DNA from: Phycisphaerales bacterium
Lineage (GTDB): Bacteria > Planctomycetota > Phycisphaerae > Phycisphaerales > UBA1924
Reading direction: 5' to 3'
Length of the DNA stretch: 64,000 nt
Assembly (NCBI GenBank): GCA_029260495.1
Contig: JAJDDD010000016.1
Location: forward strand, 228,346 to 292,345
Made by a program: the position numbers and the translations under genes. Within the stretch, counting starts at the first letter, position 1. The number at the start of each line of letters is the position of its first letter. The notes under the pieces were generated by a model. The model was not told the DNA's origin, searched no databases, and saw nothing but the letters and a program-made list of their open reading frames with translations. This document shows, one piece after another, positions 7,889 through 16,903 of the stretch.

Positions 7889-10147
7889 TCACTTGGCAGT
7901 CACAATATTCAGCGCCTTAGCTGCACGGCGGGTTTCATCGGCGTCGGGGCCATGTGTCCGGGTGAAGCTTGCCACCGCTCTCAGAAGATTTACTGTAGCG
8001 CTTTCAAAATCACCCTGCGCCACTTGAGCACGACCGATCGCGCTGACCGCTTCAGCGATGCGCCAATCCTCTTCCGGCAGCGCAGATTCACGCAGATGCA
8101 GGCACTTTCTAAAATATTCGATAGCTCCGCTTGGTTTGCCTTGTTCAAGAATCGCTTCACCCAGCGCAAGATACGAGCGAGCGATATCCGGATGCTCCGG
8201 ATGGAGGGAAGCCAGACGCAGACGCAACGCTTCCTGATGGAGTGCTTCTGCGCCAGTCGCATCGTGGCGCTCAGCCTTTGTTTGGGCGATCCGATAGATG
8301 CACATTGCTACATCAGGATGCTCAGGGCCAAGATGATCGGTGCGAATGTCTCGGCATTTCACAAAATACTGCTCAGCGTCGTCAAACTGCTCTCGCCGAA
8401 CATGTAGATTCGCGATGTTGTAGTAGGACTGACCGGTTTCGATGGATTGCGCGCCGACATGGGTGAGTCGGATTGCAAGCGCGTCATCAAAAAGCCGCTG
8501 AGCGTCGTCAAGCTCGCCTTGGTCGCTGCGAAGCAGGCCAAGAAGATTGAGAGCCCGCGCGGTTTGGGGGTGAGAATCGCCGAAAAGCGATCGGGTGAGG
8601 TTCAGCGCGATGGTAATTTGGACATCAGCTTTGTCATACAGACCCAACGCGCGATAGCTGGCGCCAACTGTTGAACGGAGAGAAGCTGCGATTTCCGGTT
8701 GATTCGCCAGCGCAATCTCGACCCAATGCACAGCTTCGTCGAGAGTTTCGCGCATGGTGACCTCGCGCCCCGGCGTCCCACTCACTGAGGCGAATGTGTC
8801 CTGAAGAAAAATGTTGACCTGCCTTGCTTTGGCGGCTTCAGCAGCGGCGCGACCGTAGAGCGATGTCACAGTGATTGTAAAAATCGTGAATGCGAGAATC
8901 ACTGTGATAACAATCGCGGTCACAGCCTTATGCCGGCGCACAGTCGTGCGCAAGACATACCAACCGCTATCACGTCGGGCTTCAATTGGAAGACGGTCGA
9001 GCCAGCGAACAAGATCATCCATCAAAGCCGCTGCGGATTGATACCGCCGATCCTTCTCCTTCGCCAGAGCCTTGAGGGCGATCGTGTCGAGGTCCGCGTC
9101 GAGGCGCCAGGAGAACGGCGAATCTTCAGCGTCAGCCAGAGCACGACTCGGCGCAATCAAAGCGCCCTCTTCGATTTGGCGCAGCGTCGCCCGCATGGAT
9201 TCTGCGACGATAGGTGAGCATCCCGACAGAGCTTCGTAGAGCATCACTCCAAGCGCATGAACATCGGTGCGCACATCCACGGCGCTGGGATCTCCGGCAA
9301 CCTGTTCGGGCGCTGCGTAGGCGAGTGTGCCGAGAAACTCACCAGATTTCGTCGCAAGTGAGGCATCTTCCTGTAACTCCGTTGGCCTCGCCAAACCGAA
9401 GTCAAGAACGTGCGGCTCGCCGGTCTCATCAACAAGAATATTGTTCGGTTTGAGATCGCGGTGAATCACGCCGCGACTGTGCGCATGTGCGACGGCGCGC
9501 GAAATCGTAACGAACAGTTGAATCACAGCGCGAAGGCGATGAGCAGGTGTGTGATCGCCGCGTTGTGCGATAGTTGCAACGTATAGATCGACTGGAACAC
9601 CATCGATCAACTCCATTGCGATGTACTGCCGGCCATCATCAAGAGCGCCAGAGTCATACACCGTGACGATATTCGGATGGCGCAGGCTGGCGGCGAGATC
9701 AACCTCACGTTCAAAGCGCATACGTTGTTTCCGCGTCGCGAGTGATCCTGCGAGCAGGAGCTTGAGAGCAACCTCTCGCTTCGCGCCGCGTTGCCGAGCG
9801 CGATAGACCACGCCTTGAGCCCCACGATGGACTTCCTCGATAATCTGATACCCGCTCGGCGCATTGGAGATACTTGTTGAGCTGGCCAAGGCAGATATTG
9901 CATCACTCGACTCTTCGTGCACGGGCCACTGGCTCTGCGATAGAGCACTGCGAAGCGTCGTTAGCAGCGCGTTATTTTTACGAAGTGACTCGATTTCCTG
10001 CTGACAGCGTGAGCATCTATCAATGTGGTTCGCGAGCGGATCTGACGGCCTCTCCTCTTCCTCATCGAGCACGAGAAACGCCTCCAGCTCAGCTAGGTCC
10101 GGGCAGGCGCCATGCATGTCAAAGTCGTTCCTGTCTTCAGTCATCAC
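7889..10147 (-). CDS. serine/threonine protein kinase with zinc-finger N-terminus and TPR C-terminus
   Basis: 752 aa. Residues 41-48 carry HxxxCxxC, as in zinc-finger anti-sigma factors. The Hanks-type kinase domain (about 98-360) has a glycine loop RGAQGVV, the ATP-binding lysine K129, catalytic HRDLKPNN (D231), DFG at 249-251 and APE at 279-281, so it should be active. A single transmembrane helix lies near residues 415-435, followed by an outer region of about 300 residues made of tetratricopeptide repeats (ALNLLG, AQRLFDDAL, YYNIANLH, AIEYFRKCL). It starts at GTG (or the next ATG) and overlaps the sigma gene stop by 4 bases, which implies a coupled signalling pair. Confidence 0.93.
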   Translation of the reverse strand: MMTEDRNDFDMHGACPDLAELEAFLVLDEEEERPSDPLANHIDRCSRCQQEIESLRKNNALLTTLRSALSQSQWPVHEESSDAISALASSTSISNAPSGYQIIEEVHRGAQGVVYRARQRGAKREVALKLLLAGSLATRKQRMRFEREVDLAASLRHPNIVTVYDSGALDDGRQYIAMELIDGVPVDLYVATIAQRGDHTPAHRLRAVIQLFVTISRAVAHAHSRGVIHRDLKPNNILVDETGEPHVLDFGLARPTELQEDASLATKSGEFLGTLAYAAPEQVAGDPSAVDVRTDVHALGVMLYEALSGCSPIVAESMRATLRQIEEGALIAPSRALADAEDSPFSWRLDADLDTIALKALAKEKDRRYQSAAALMDDLVRWLDRLPIEARRDSGWYVLRTTVRRHKAVTAIVITVILAFTIFTITVTSLYGRAAAEAAKARQVNIFLQDTFASVSGTPGREVTMRETLDEAVHWVEIALANQPEIAASLRSTVGASYRALGLYDKADVQITIALNLTRSLFGDSHPQTARALNLLGLLRSDQGELDDAQRLFDDALAIRLTHVGAQSIETGQSYYNIANLHVRREQFDDAEQYFVKCRDIRTDHLGPEHPDVAMCIYRIAQTKAERHDATGAEALHQEALRLRLASLHPEHPDIARSYLALGEAILEQGKPSGAIEYFRKCLHLRESALPEEDWRIAEAVSAIGRAQVAQGDFESATVNLLRAVASFTRTHGPDADETRRAAKALNIVTAK

Positions 10148-10737
10148 ATCACATCGTAGAGTTCACGAAGCTCAGCCACACGTTCACGAAGCTTCTTCAA
10201 GCAACGATGCTTAGCGAGATACACGTCGTTCACTGATATCGAAAGCTGGTCAGCCACTTCGCCAGGCGTCCGGTTATGGACCGCGATCAACTCAAACGCA
10301 TGAACGTTGGTTTCCGAAATACGCGAGTGCTGTCGAAGCTCAGCCATTGATCGCTCCAGGAGCACGCGCTCAACTTCATTATCCCAAAGCGGTTCAATAT
10401 CCGCCTCAGCCGGCAGGTCAACAATCGCTGACACCCCGCGCACCTCTCGTTTGGCGTATGCCTTCCGCTGCATCTCAACGACGCAGTTGCGCGCGATGCC
10501 CAGCAACCACGATCTCAACTTGCCGCGCGTCCGGTCATAATCACCCCGGCGAAAGCCAGCGACAAATCGCGCGAGCGTCTCCTGGGCAGCGTCGGCAGCA
10601 TCTTCTTCACGTAGCCCCAGCCGGCGGGCAAGCCCGAAGAGCGCCGGACGGTAGCGTTCATCAAACTCGCGCCAGACCGCTTCGTTGGCGGGATCGACCA
10701 GATCTTCGAGCAGGGCTGTAGTGGTTCGGGTGAGCAT
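10144..10737 (-). CDS. ECF-type RNA polymerase sigma factor
   Basis: 197-aa sigma-70 family factor. Region 2 (WREFDERYRPALFGLARRLG, then EDAADAAQETLARF) and the region 2-4 linker are clear; region 4 contains the helix-turn-helix around PGEVADQLSISVNDVYLAKHR. The ATG at 10737 before LTRTTTALLEDL gives the usual ECF length; an ATG at 10767 would add ten residues. It is translated ahead of the zinc-finger kinase with a 4-base overlap, so the kinase (or its zinc-finger segment) may control it. No clear Shine-Dalgarno was seen. Confidence 0.92.
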   Translation of the reverse strand: MLTRTTTALLEDLVDPANEAVWREFDERYRPALFGLARRLGLREEDAADAAQETLARFVAGFRRGDYDRTRGKLRSWLLGIARNCVVEMQRKAYAKREVRGVSAIVDLPAEADIEPLWDNEVERVLLERSMAELRQHSRISETNVHAFELIAVHNRTPGEVADQLSISVNDVYLAKHRCLKKLRERVAELRELYDVM

Positions 10738-10957
10738 TTGAAATGGATCTGCGTGGCAAGACGCCACCGAAGAATCCTAGATATCGGGCCGGAGTCGGGC
10801 TTTTGGGTGGTTTCTGGGAAGAAAGCTCAAATTCAACTGCAAGAAGAGGCATCGCCGCGCAAAGGAACTACTGGAGGCGGGTTGTGAAGCCTCCCACGTC
10901 AGACCAATACGTCGTCGTGTTTCGACATGTTCCTTCCCAGCTCGTGAGGAGAGCGCC

Positions 10958-13771
10958 ATGCAACTTCTACCTTCAATAACACATTCTTTCACCACGAATC
11001 TACCTCAGACCCGCTGGATCGCCGCAGCCGGCGCCCTGGCTGTGTGCGCTTGCGTCACCGCTCAGACGCCGACATTTTCCATCATCTCGCGCAATGCCTC
11101 CGGGCTGAGCCCAAATGCCCCTGGACTGTTTCCAGCGATTTCACCCTGCGGCCGCTTCGTCGCCTACAAATCAGCAGCGACGGACATCGTCTCGCCGGAC
11201 GGAAACGGGCCGACACCCGACGTCTTCCTGCGCGATCGCGTGACGGGGCAAACCATCCGCATCAGTGAAACGCAAGCCGGCGCTCAGGCGCCTTTCGGAG
11301 AGGCAACGCTCGGTTCAGTCTCCGCGTTCGGCGCATGGGTCAGCTTTTCTTCGCGTGGAGCACTCACAGCCGGCGACATCAACGGCCTGCACGATGTCTT
11401 TGCCAAGAATCGTCTGACCGGCCAAATCGTGCGCGTCAGCGTCTCCAGTTCAGGCGCCGAAGGAGACGGCGCCAGCACCGGCGGCGCCATGAGCGTCCAA
11501 GGCAACAGCAGCGGACAAGGCATCATTGACGCCCGCCATGTCGTCTTCATCAGCACCTCGACCAATCTTGTTCCCAACGACACCAACAATGGCCGAGACA
11601 TCTTCGTTCATGACCGCGACCTGGACGTTGATGGTGTTCAGGATGAGGCGGGCGCGATCTCCACCGTCCGCGTCAATGTTAAGTCTGATGGCTCCCAGCC
11701 CAACGGACAGGCTCTCGGCGACCCGTCAATCAGCGCCGACGGGCGCTTCGTCTCTTTCTGGATGAACACCAACAACCTTGTGCCCAATGACACAAACCTT
11801 CAGGACGATGTATTCGTGCATGATCGTGACACAGACAACGATGGCCTTTTCGATGAACCCGGCGCCATATCCACAACTCGCGTCAGCGTCTCAACAGCAG
11901 GCGTCGAACAGAACGAAGACCATACGCTGCCTCTACAACCGATCGCGCTACCTGTGCAGCAGATATCCGGCGACGGAAACCATATCGTCTGGGCTACTTT
12001 TGCAACGAATCTCGTCACCGGCGACACGAACAATGTGAAGGACGTCTTCGTCCATCACCGCGTGACTGGCGTCACAACACGCATGAGCATTTCCTCATCG
12101 GGCGCCGAAGCTGACTTTGACTGCTTCGGTCCTTCCATTTCCGGCGATGGTCGATTCGTCACATTCATCTCACAATCAACAACGCTTGCACCATCAACAT
12201 CGGGGTTGGCCCACGCCTTTCTTCACGACCGTGATACAGACAGTGACGGCATCTACGATGAACCGGGCGCCATCGCCACAACCGTGATCTCAGCCGTCAG
12301 CCTGACTGACAATACGAATCTTCTGCGCTCCGGTGTTTCACTTTCGCGCGATGGGTCAGCCATCGCTTTCAATACGAGCTTCTCTCCCGTGGGCGGCAGC
12401 GACGGAAACTCTTTTCCTGATATCTACACGAATGACACGCCGCTCGACACAGACGGTGATGCGCTACTTGACGCCTGGGAAACTGTCGGAATCGATGCCA
12501 ACACAGACGGAATACTTGACAGCCTCACATTCATGAACGCGGCAGACGGATCAGCGCCAAGTCCATTGCGCAAGGATCTGTATGTCGAGGTGGACGCGAT
12601 GGTCGGCCGCGCGCCGACGCAAACGACGATGAATCAACTCGCCAGCGCCTTCGCGCTCGCTCCGGTCCTGAATCCCGACGGCTCTACCGGCATCACACTG
12701 CGCAACCAGAGCAGTGTTCCTGGCACGATTGTCCTTGATGAAACAAACATCGCTTTGACCGGCTGGACATTTAATCCGCCGGCCATTCCCTGGCCTCCCG
12801 AGTTTGCTGGAACAAAGAACAGCTTCTTCGGAACGTTAGCCGAGCGTGCAGATTCAAACTGGGTCAATATCCGCGCCGCCAAGCTCATGGTCTATCGGTA
12901 CGGAATCTACGCCGACCTTCTTGGAGCGACCAGCGTTTCAGGCGTCGCGGAGATGCCCGGAAACGACTTTATCATCACGCTCGGCGCCTGGACAGATGGC
13001 CAGGGCGGCTTTGGCGGCAGAACTTCCGATCAGAGCGGCCTTTTCATGCACGAACTCGGGCACAATCTCGGGCTCGATCATGGCGGGTGCGATTCGATCA
13101 ACTACAAGCCCAACTACAAGTCCGTCATGAACTACACCTGGATAACTCCGCCGGGTCTGCCCACCAACAACATTGGCTACTTCTTCAGTTGGACGCTCGA
13201 CTATTCCAGCGTTGTCAGACCAACGCTTGATGAATCCAATCTCAGTGAAATCGCTGGCATCGGTGGAATGCCGGGCAGCTTTGTTCCCATCGGCGGCCAG
13301 CCCTCCGTCATTCGACGCGAAACAGGCCCCGCTGACTTCAACAGGGACGGCGACTCGACCGATACCGCTGTCACTGTGGATCTGAGCTATGTCATCGCCG
13401 ACTCCAACGGTGACGGCCTCGTCAATGCCGCGGACACTTCGCCAGGCCAAACGCTTGTTGGCTATGACGACTGGTCCAACTTGCGCTTTGCGCTCGGCGG
13501 AAGCTCAAACTACTCCAACGGCGTCCATGGCGCCGTTCTGCCCACCGGTTCGGAAATGACCAAAGAGATTCACGACGCACTCAGTGTGATTACCGGTGAC
13601 GAAGATTGCATCGCCGACCTCAACGGCGATGGCGCTGTCGGCAGCGCAGACCTCGCCGTCGTGCTCGGTTCATGGGGACAAGCCGGCGTCGCAGCAGATC
13701 TCAACGGTGACGGCGCCGTCGGCAGCGCAGACCTGGCGCTCATTCTCGGATCATGGGGCGCATGCCCATAA
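10958..13771 (+). CDS. secreted metzincin-like protein with beta-propeller-like repeats and dockerin-like C-terminus
   Basis: 937 aa, preceded by GAGGAGAG 7 bases before ATG. After a signal peptide (cleavage near CVTAQT) come about seven repeats of the form 'SxDGRFVxFxSxxTNLVPxDTNxxxDVFVHDRxTG', typical of TolB/PD40-like propellers. Near residue 698 is HELGHNLGLDHGG, the metzincin zinc site (H698, E699, H702, H708); a VMNYTW segment follows and may be the Met-turn. The last 50 residues hold two 'DLNGDGAVGSADLA..LGSWG' repeats, the dockerin-like calcium loops common on planctomycete exported proteins. Probably an extracellular metalloprotease; substrate unknown. Confidence 0.85.
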   Translation: MQLLPSITHSFTTNLPQTRWIAAAGALAVCACVTAQTPTFSIISRNASGLSPNAPGLFPAISPCGRFVAYKSAATDIVSPDGNGPTPDVFLRDRVTGQTIRISETQAGAQAPFGEATLGSVSAFGAWVSFSSRGALTAGDINGLHDVFAKNRLTGQIVRVSVSSSGAEGDGASTGGAMSVQGNSSGQGIIDARHVVFISTSTNLVPNDTNNGRDIFVHDRDLDVDGVQDEAGAISTVRVNVKSDGSQPNGQALGDPSISADGRFVSFWMNTNNLVPNDTNLQDDVFVHDRDTDNDGLFDEPGAISTTRVSVSTAGVEQNEDHTLPLQPIALPVQQISGDGNHIVWATFATNLVTGDTNNVKDVFVHHRVTGVTTRMSISSSGAEADFDCFGPSISGDGRFVTFISQSTTLAPSTSGLAHAFLHDRDTDSDGIYDEPGAIATTVISAVSLTDNTNLLRSGVSLSRDGSAIAFNTSFSPVGGSDGNSFPDIYTNDTPLDTDGDALLDAWETVGIDANTDGILDSLTFMNAADGSAPSPLRKDLYVEVDAMVGRAPTQTTMNQLASAFALAPVLNPDGSTGITLRNQSSVPGTIVLDETNIALTGWTFNPPAIPWPPEFAGTKNSFFGTLAERADSNWVNIRAAKLMVYRYGIYADLLGATSVSGVAEMPGNDFIITLGAWTDGQGGFGGRTSDQSGLFMHELGHNLGLDHGGCDSINYKPNYKSVMNYTWITPPGLPTNNIGYFFSWTLDYSSVVRPTLDESNLSEIAGIGGMPGSFVPIGGQPSVIRRETGPADFNRDGDSTDTAVTVDLSYVIADSNGDGLVNAADTSPGQTLVGYDDWSNLRFALGGSSNYSNGVHGAVLPTGSEMTKEIHDALSVITGDEDCIADLNGDGAVGSADLAVVLGSWGQAGVAADLNGDGAVGSADLALILGSWGACP

Positions 13772-13814
13772 AGCTGTAGGAGAACAATCGCCACGGCGCC
13801 TCAACTATCGAGAA

Positions 13815-14981
13815 TTACCGCACCGCGGATTTCAGCGCCTCAGCTTTGTCCAGCCGTTCCCATGTGAAGTTGTCGCCATCCGGCTTTCTACCGAAGTGAC
13901 CATGACAGGCGGTGGCGGTGTAGATAGGCTTGCGCAACCCGAGCGCCTCGATAATCCCGCGCGGCGTCAGCTCAAATATCTCACGCACCGCCTTGCCGAT
14001 CGCATCTTCACTCACCTTCGCGGTTCCCTGGCAATCAACATGCACGCTGGTGGGCTCAGCCACACCGATCGCATACGAAAGCTGGATTTCGCACACATCC
14101 GCAAGCTCCGCCGCAACGATGTTCTTTGCGATATAGCGCGCCATGTACGCTGCCGACCGGTCCACCTTCGTCGGATCCTTGCCCGAAAAGGCGCCGCCTC
14201 CGTGGCGACCCATGCCGCCATAGGTGTCGACGATGATCTTCCGCCCAGTCAGCCCCACATCCCCGTGCGGCCCGCCGATCTCAAAACGCCCCGTCGGATT
14301 CACATGAATCGTAATATCATCACTCCACCACGCCCCAAGCGTCGGCTTGATGATGTGCTTGACAACTTCGCGCTTCAGCCCCGCCTGATCGTCATTCCAG
14401 TGCGGCGCGTGCTGCGTGGAAAGAACCACAGTGTCGACCCGAGCCGGCTTCCCCGGCGCATCGTACTTCAACGTCACCTGGCTCTTCGCATCCGGCCGCA
14501 AGCCCTCAACCGTGCGCGACTCGCGCACCTTCGCGTGGCTCTCAACCAGCCGATGCGAGAGATAAATAGGCAACGGCATCAGCGCCTGCGGGTCCAACTC
14601 ATCCGTCTCCCGACACGCGAACCCGAACATCATGCCCTGATCGCCCGCCCCTTCCCGATCGACCCCCTGCGCAATGTCCTTAGACTGCTGCTTCAGGCTC
14701 ACCAGCACGGCGCACGTCTCATGGTCAAACGCCATCGCCGGCTCGGTGTACCCAATCCGCCGGACAGTCGCCCGCACGATGTCCGGAATCTCAACGTACG
14801 CCCTAGTCGTCACTTCCCCCGCCACGACCGCCATCCCCGTCGAGACCATCGTCTCGCACGCCACCCGCGAAGTCGGGTCTTCTTTGAGCATCGCGTCGAG
14901 GATCGCATCAGAAATCTGATCTGCGACCTTGTCTGGGTGGCCCATCGAGACAGATTCAGAGGTAAAGAGGTAAGAAGCCAT
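13815..14981 (-). CDS. metK: S-adenosylmethionine synthetase
   Basis: 388 aa, full length. Makes S-adenosylmethionine from methionine and ATP in the cytoplasm. Family motifs are intact: [20 protein letters not shown] at the N-terminus, [10 protein letters not shown] in the ATP-binding part, and [19 protein letters not shown] with the catalytic lysine region. It ends 43 bases from the convergent metalloprotease gene and diverges from rsmD, with a structured 245-base leader between them. Confidence 0.98.
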   Translation of the reverse strand: MASYLFTSESVSMGHPDKVADQISDAILDAMLKEDPTSRVACETMVSTGMAVVAGEVTTRAYVEIPDIVRATVRRIGYTEPAMAFDHETCAVLVSLKQQSKDIAQGVDREGAGDQGMMFGFACRETDELDPQALMPLPIYLSHRLVESHAKVRESRTVEGLRPDAKSQVTLKYDAPGKPARVDTVVLSTQHAPHWNDDQAGLKREVVKHIIKPTLGAWWSDDITIHVNPTGRFEIGGPHGDVGLTGRKIIVDTYGGMGRHGGGAFSGKDPTKVDRSAAYMARYIAKNIVAAELADVCEIQLSYAIGVAEPTSVHVDCQGTAKVSEDAIGKAVREIFELTPRGIIEALGLRKPIYTATACHGHFGRKPDGDNFTWERLDKAEALKSAVR

Positions 14982-15226
14982 ATCGGAAGCTCTCCAAAGC
15001 AGGTGGGCGGCAGGTCGGTATCAGTTTGATCGAATCATCCGGATGGCCGGATGAAAGGCCGGTCAGTCTAGGAGCCTGCTCAAAGGCAGGCAACCACAGC
15101 GCCTTACAGATTGGCCTTTCCGCTGTTGATTCTACTGATTTTCGCGCCGCACCCCTCACTTCCACCGGGAGCCTTTCGGCAAGGCCGGCTTGACGCGCCC
15201 GCCACATCCGGCTTCCATCACTCGCC
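14982..15226 (-). promoter_or_regulatory. metK leader with two hairpins, function unassigned
   Basis: Divergent region of 245 bases between metK and rsmD. On the metK strand it can form GCCTGC/GCAGGC with a 6-base loop (15074-15091) and ATCCGG/CCGGAT with a 4-base loop (15037-15052). The second overlaps an alternative GGCC pairing, which would suit an attenuator. I could not match it to a known SAM-I, SAM-II or SAH aptamer, so a riboswitch is only a possibility. Confidence 0.35.
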
Positions 15227-15859
15227 ATGCTCAAGATCACTGCGGGCGAGCTTCGTCGCCATACGCTCAATTCGCCGCCGGACGCTGAAAAAACCCGTCC
15301 CATGCCCGCGCGCGTTCGTGAAGCCCTCTTCAACCTTCTCCGCGGCCACGTCGAAGACCAACCAGTCGCCGACTTCTTCGCAGGGTCCGGCGTCGTCGGC
15401 TTGGAAGCAATTTCGCGCGGCGCCAGCCGGTGCGTCTTCTTCGAACGCGATCGCGACATCGCAAATCTTCTCAGGTCCAACATCGAAAAGCTCGGCGTCG
15501 AGGATCGGTGCGAGGTCGTGCAAAGTGATGCGCTTGGCGCTGGCGCCCTGGCCCGCACGCCGCGCCCATCGCACTTAATCTTCTTCGATCCGCCATATCC
15601 CCTGATGCGCAACCTCGCCAGCCGCGCCCGCGTACTGAACCAGTTTGCCCGCACAGTCCAGCTTCTCGATGATGATGGGTTCGCCATACTGCGCACGCCA
15701 TGGCCACTCTTCGTCAGTGAAGACCGAAGCCAGCCCAACGCCGATGAGCCTGCGAGTCTCAAAGTAGAAAACGCCGATGGCCCCGAAACCCACGTCTACC
15801 GCGCGACAGCAATCCATCTCTACATGAAGCAACGAGCTGCTGACGTTTGTGGGGTATGA
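15227..15859 (+). CDS. rsmD: 16S rRNA (guanine966-N2)-methyltransferase
   Basis: 210-aa class I methyltransferase of the RsmD family, which methylates G966 of 16S rRNA during small-subunit assembly. Visible motifs are the N-terminal ITAGELRRHTL stretch, TRPMPARVREALFNLL, the SAM-binding motif I DFFAGSGVVGLEA (about residues 48-60) and the catalytic DPPYP (about 122-126). Length fits the family. Its stop overlaps the next gene's ATG by 4 bases. Confidence 0.92.
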   Translation: MLKITAGELRRHTLNSPPDAEKTRPMPARVREALFNLLRGHVEDQPVADFFAGSGVVGLEAISRGASRCVFFERDRDIANLLRSNIEKLGVEDRCEVVQSDALGAGALARTPRPSHLIFFDPPYPLMRNLASRARVLNQFARTVQLLDDDGFAILRTPWPLFVSEDRSQPNADEPASLKVENADGPETHVYRATAIHLYMKQRAADVCGV

Positions 15860-16110
15860 AAATGTCTGGTCGCGGCAGACTTTTTCTAGCTTGGTTGATC
15901 AAGTGGCTTATCGTGTTGAACGTAGCGCTTGCAATCGCTGGCAACCTGTTGGAACTTGCGAATAATTCGATTGGAACAACGGTTCTGGCGCTGGGCGTGC
16001 TTGTGTGGATTGTCGCCCTGTTGCTGGATCGCTGGACAGTCGGCCGACAAATAGACTATCAAGACTCGCATGGTATCGACGGCGCCGACGGAGCAGAATA
16101 TTTTGAGTAA
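15856..16110 (+). CDS. small two-helix membrane protein, unknown
   Basis: 84 aa when started at the ATG that overlaps the rsmD stop (ATGA). Two hydrophobic helices (about residues 8-30 and 38-57) are followed by a short acidic tail rich in Asp, Glu and Gly. I do not recognise a family. Coupling to rsmD argues that it is expressed; nothing in the sequence indicates a role. Confidence 0.6.
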   Translation: MKMSGRGRLFLAWLIKWLIVLNVALAIAGNLLELANNSIGTTVLALGVLVWIVALLLDRWTVGRQIDYQDSHGIDGADGAEYFE

Positions 16111-16375
16111 AGCCAACGATACGATCTCAACATGAACTCAAGGTTTACACTGCCGCGTCCGGTCACCCGTCTCGTATTTGGAATCAACGATTTCTCTCGT
16201 CAAAATCAGTCACTTGCCGCGATCACCTTCTCTAAAATGGCAACCATCAGCCCATCGGCAGAGATTTGAAACAAGGCTGCGTTCCGAAAATCGATTCGCA
16301 GGTCCTCTGCGGTAAACAGCGGACCAGCGGGTTTTCGGAAGCCTACTGGAAACCGACGCCGGAATGGTCGATATA

Positions 16376-16813
16376 ATGGATGCCATGCATAGGCGAACCA
16401 TCGCAATCCTGGTTCTTGTAGCCATCGCCGTCCAGGCGGCGTTCGGCGGAGTCAGCGGTGGCGTCGATATATGCCTTGGCGGCGGCCACGAACACAGCCA
16501 GGGTGAGATCGCTGCGGAGTGTGCGATTGCGTGCGAGCATGAAACAGGGCTCCCGACCCCGGCGCCGACCGATGACCATGACGACGACGACTGTGGCTGC
16601 ATCGATATCGAACTGACGATTGTTGATTTATTGGCTAGAGGTCGGGATGTCTTTGACGAGGCGGAGTTGCCAGCCCCAACCCTGGCGCTGTTTTCCCTTA
16701 TCAACATTAACTCCGGCAACGCATGGTGGCGCGGACCTCCTCAAAGTCACTGTAGTGATCCGGGCGGAACACATCGTCTAGCCGCCCTGCGAACGACTCG
16801 ATTAATAGTCTAA
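16376..16813 (+). CDS. small exported Cys/His/Asp-rich protein upstream of metal efflux genes
   Basis: About 145 aa with a signal peptide (AILVLVAIAVQAAFGG). The mature part has clustered possible metal ligands: GGGHEHS, ECAIACEHE and a DDHDDDDCGC run (about residues 65-74). It lies 90 bases before the outer-membrane component of a heavy-metal RND efflux operon on the same strand, so a periplasmic metal-binding or sensing accessory role is inferred. An opposing frame at 16210-16719 is less convincing. The start could also be the ATG at 16364 or 16385. Confidence 0.62.
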   Translation: MDAMHRRTIAILVLVAIAVQAAFGGVSGGVDICLGGGHEHSQGEIAAECAIACEHETGLPTPAPTDDHDDDDCGCIDIELTIVDLLARGRDVFDEAELPAPTLALFSLININSGNAWWRGPPQSHCSDPGGTHRLAALRTTRLIV

Positions 16814-16903
16814 TTTCCTGTCTGAACCTTGACCCCGTGTGCCCGGTGCGGTGATCGCTGCGCGGCTTTCGGATTGTTGTCGTTCCGGACAGGAGATGCA
16901 TTG

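Noticed and set aside
13596..15029. Plus-strand frame of 477 codons over metK
   Set aside because: Its sequence is Arg-rich shadow; metK on the minus strand has all family motifs.
14982..15226. SAM-I or SAM-II riboswitch upstream of metK
   Set aside because: The conserved core pieces of those families could not be found; kept only as an unassigned structured leader.
16210..16719. Minus-strand frame of 169 codons
   Set aside because: Overlaps the plus-strand secreted protein, which has a signal peptide and metal-ligand motifs; the minus frame has low-complexity Ser-rich sequence and no support.
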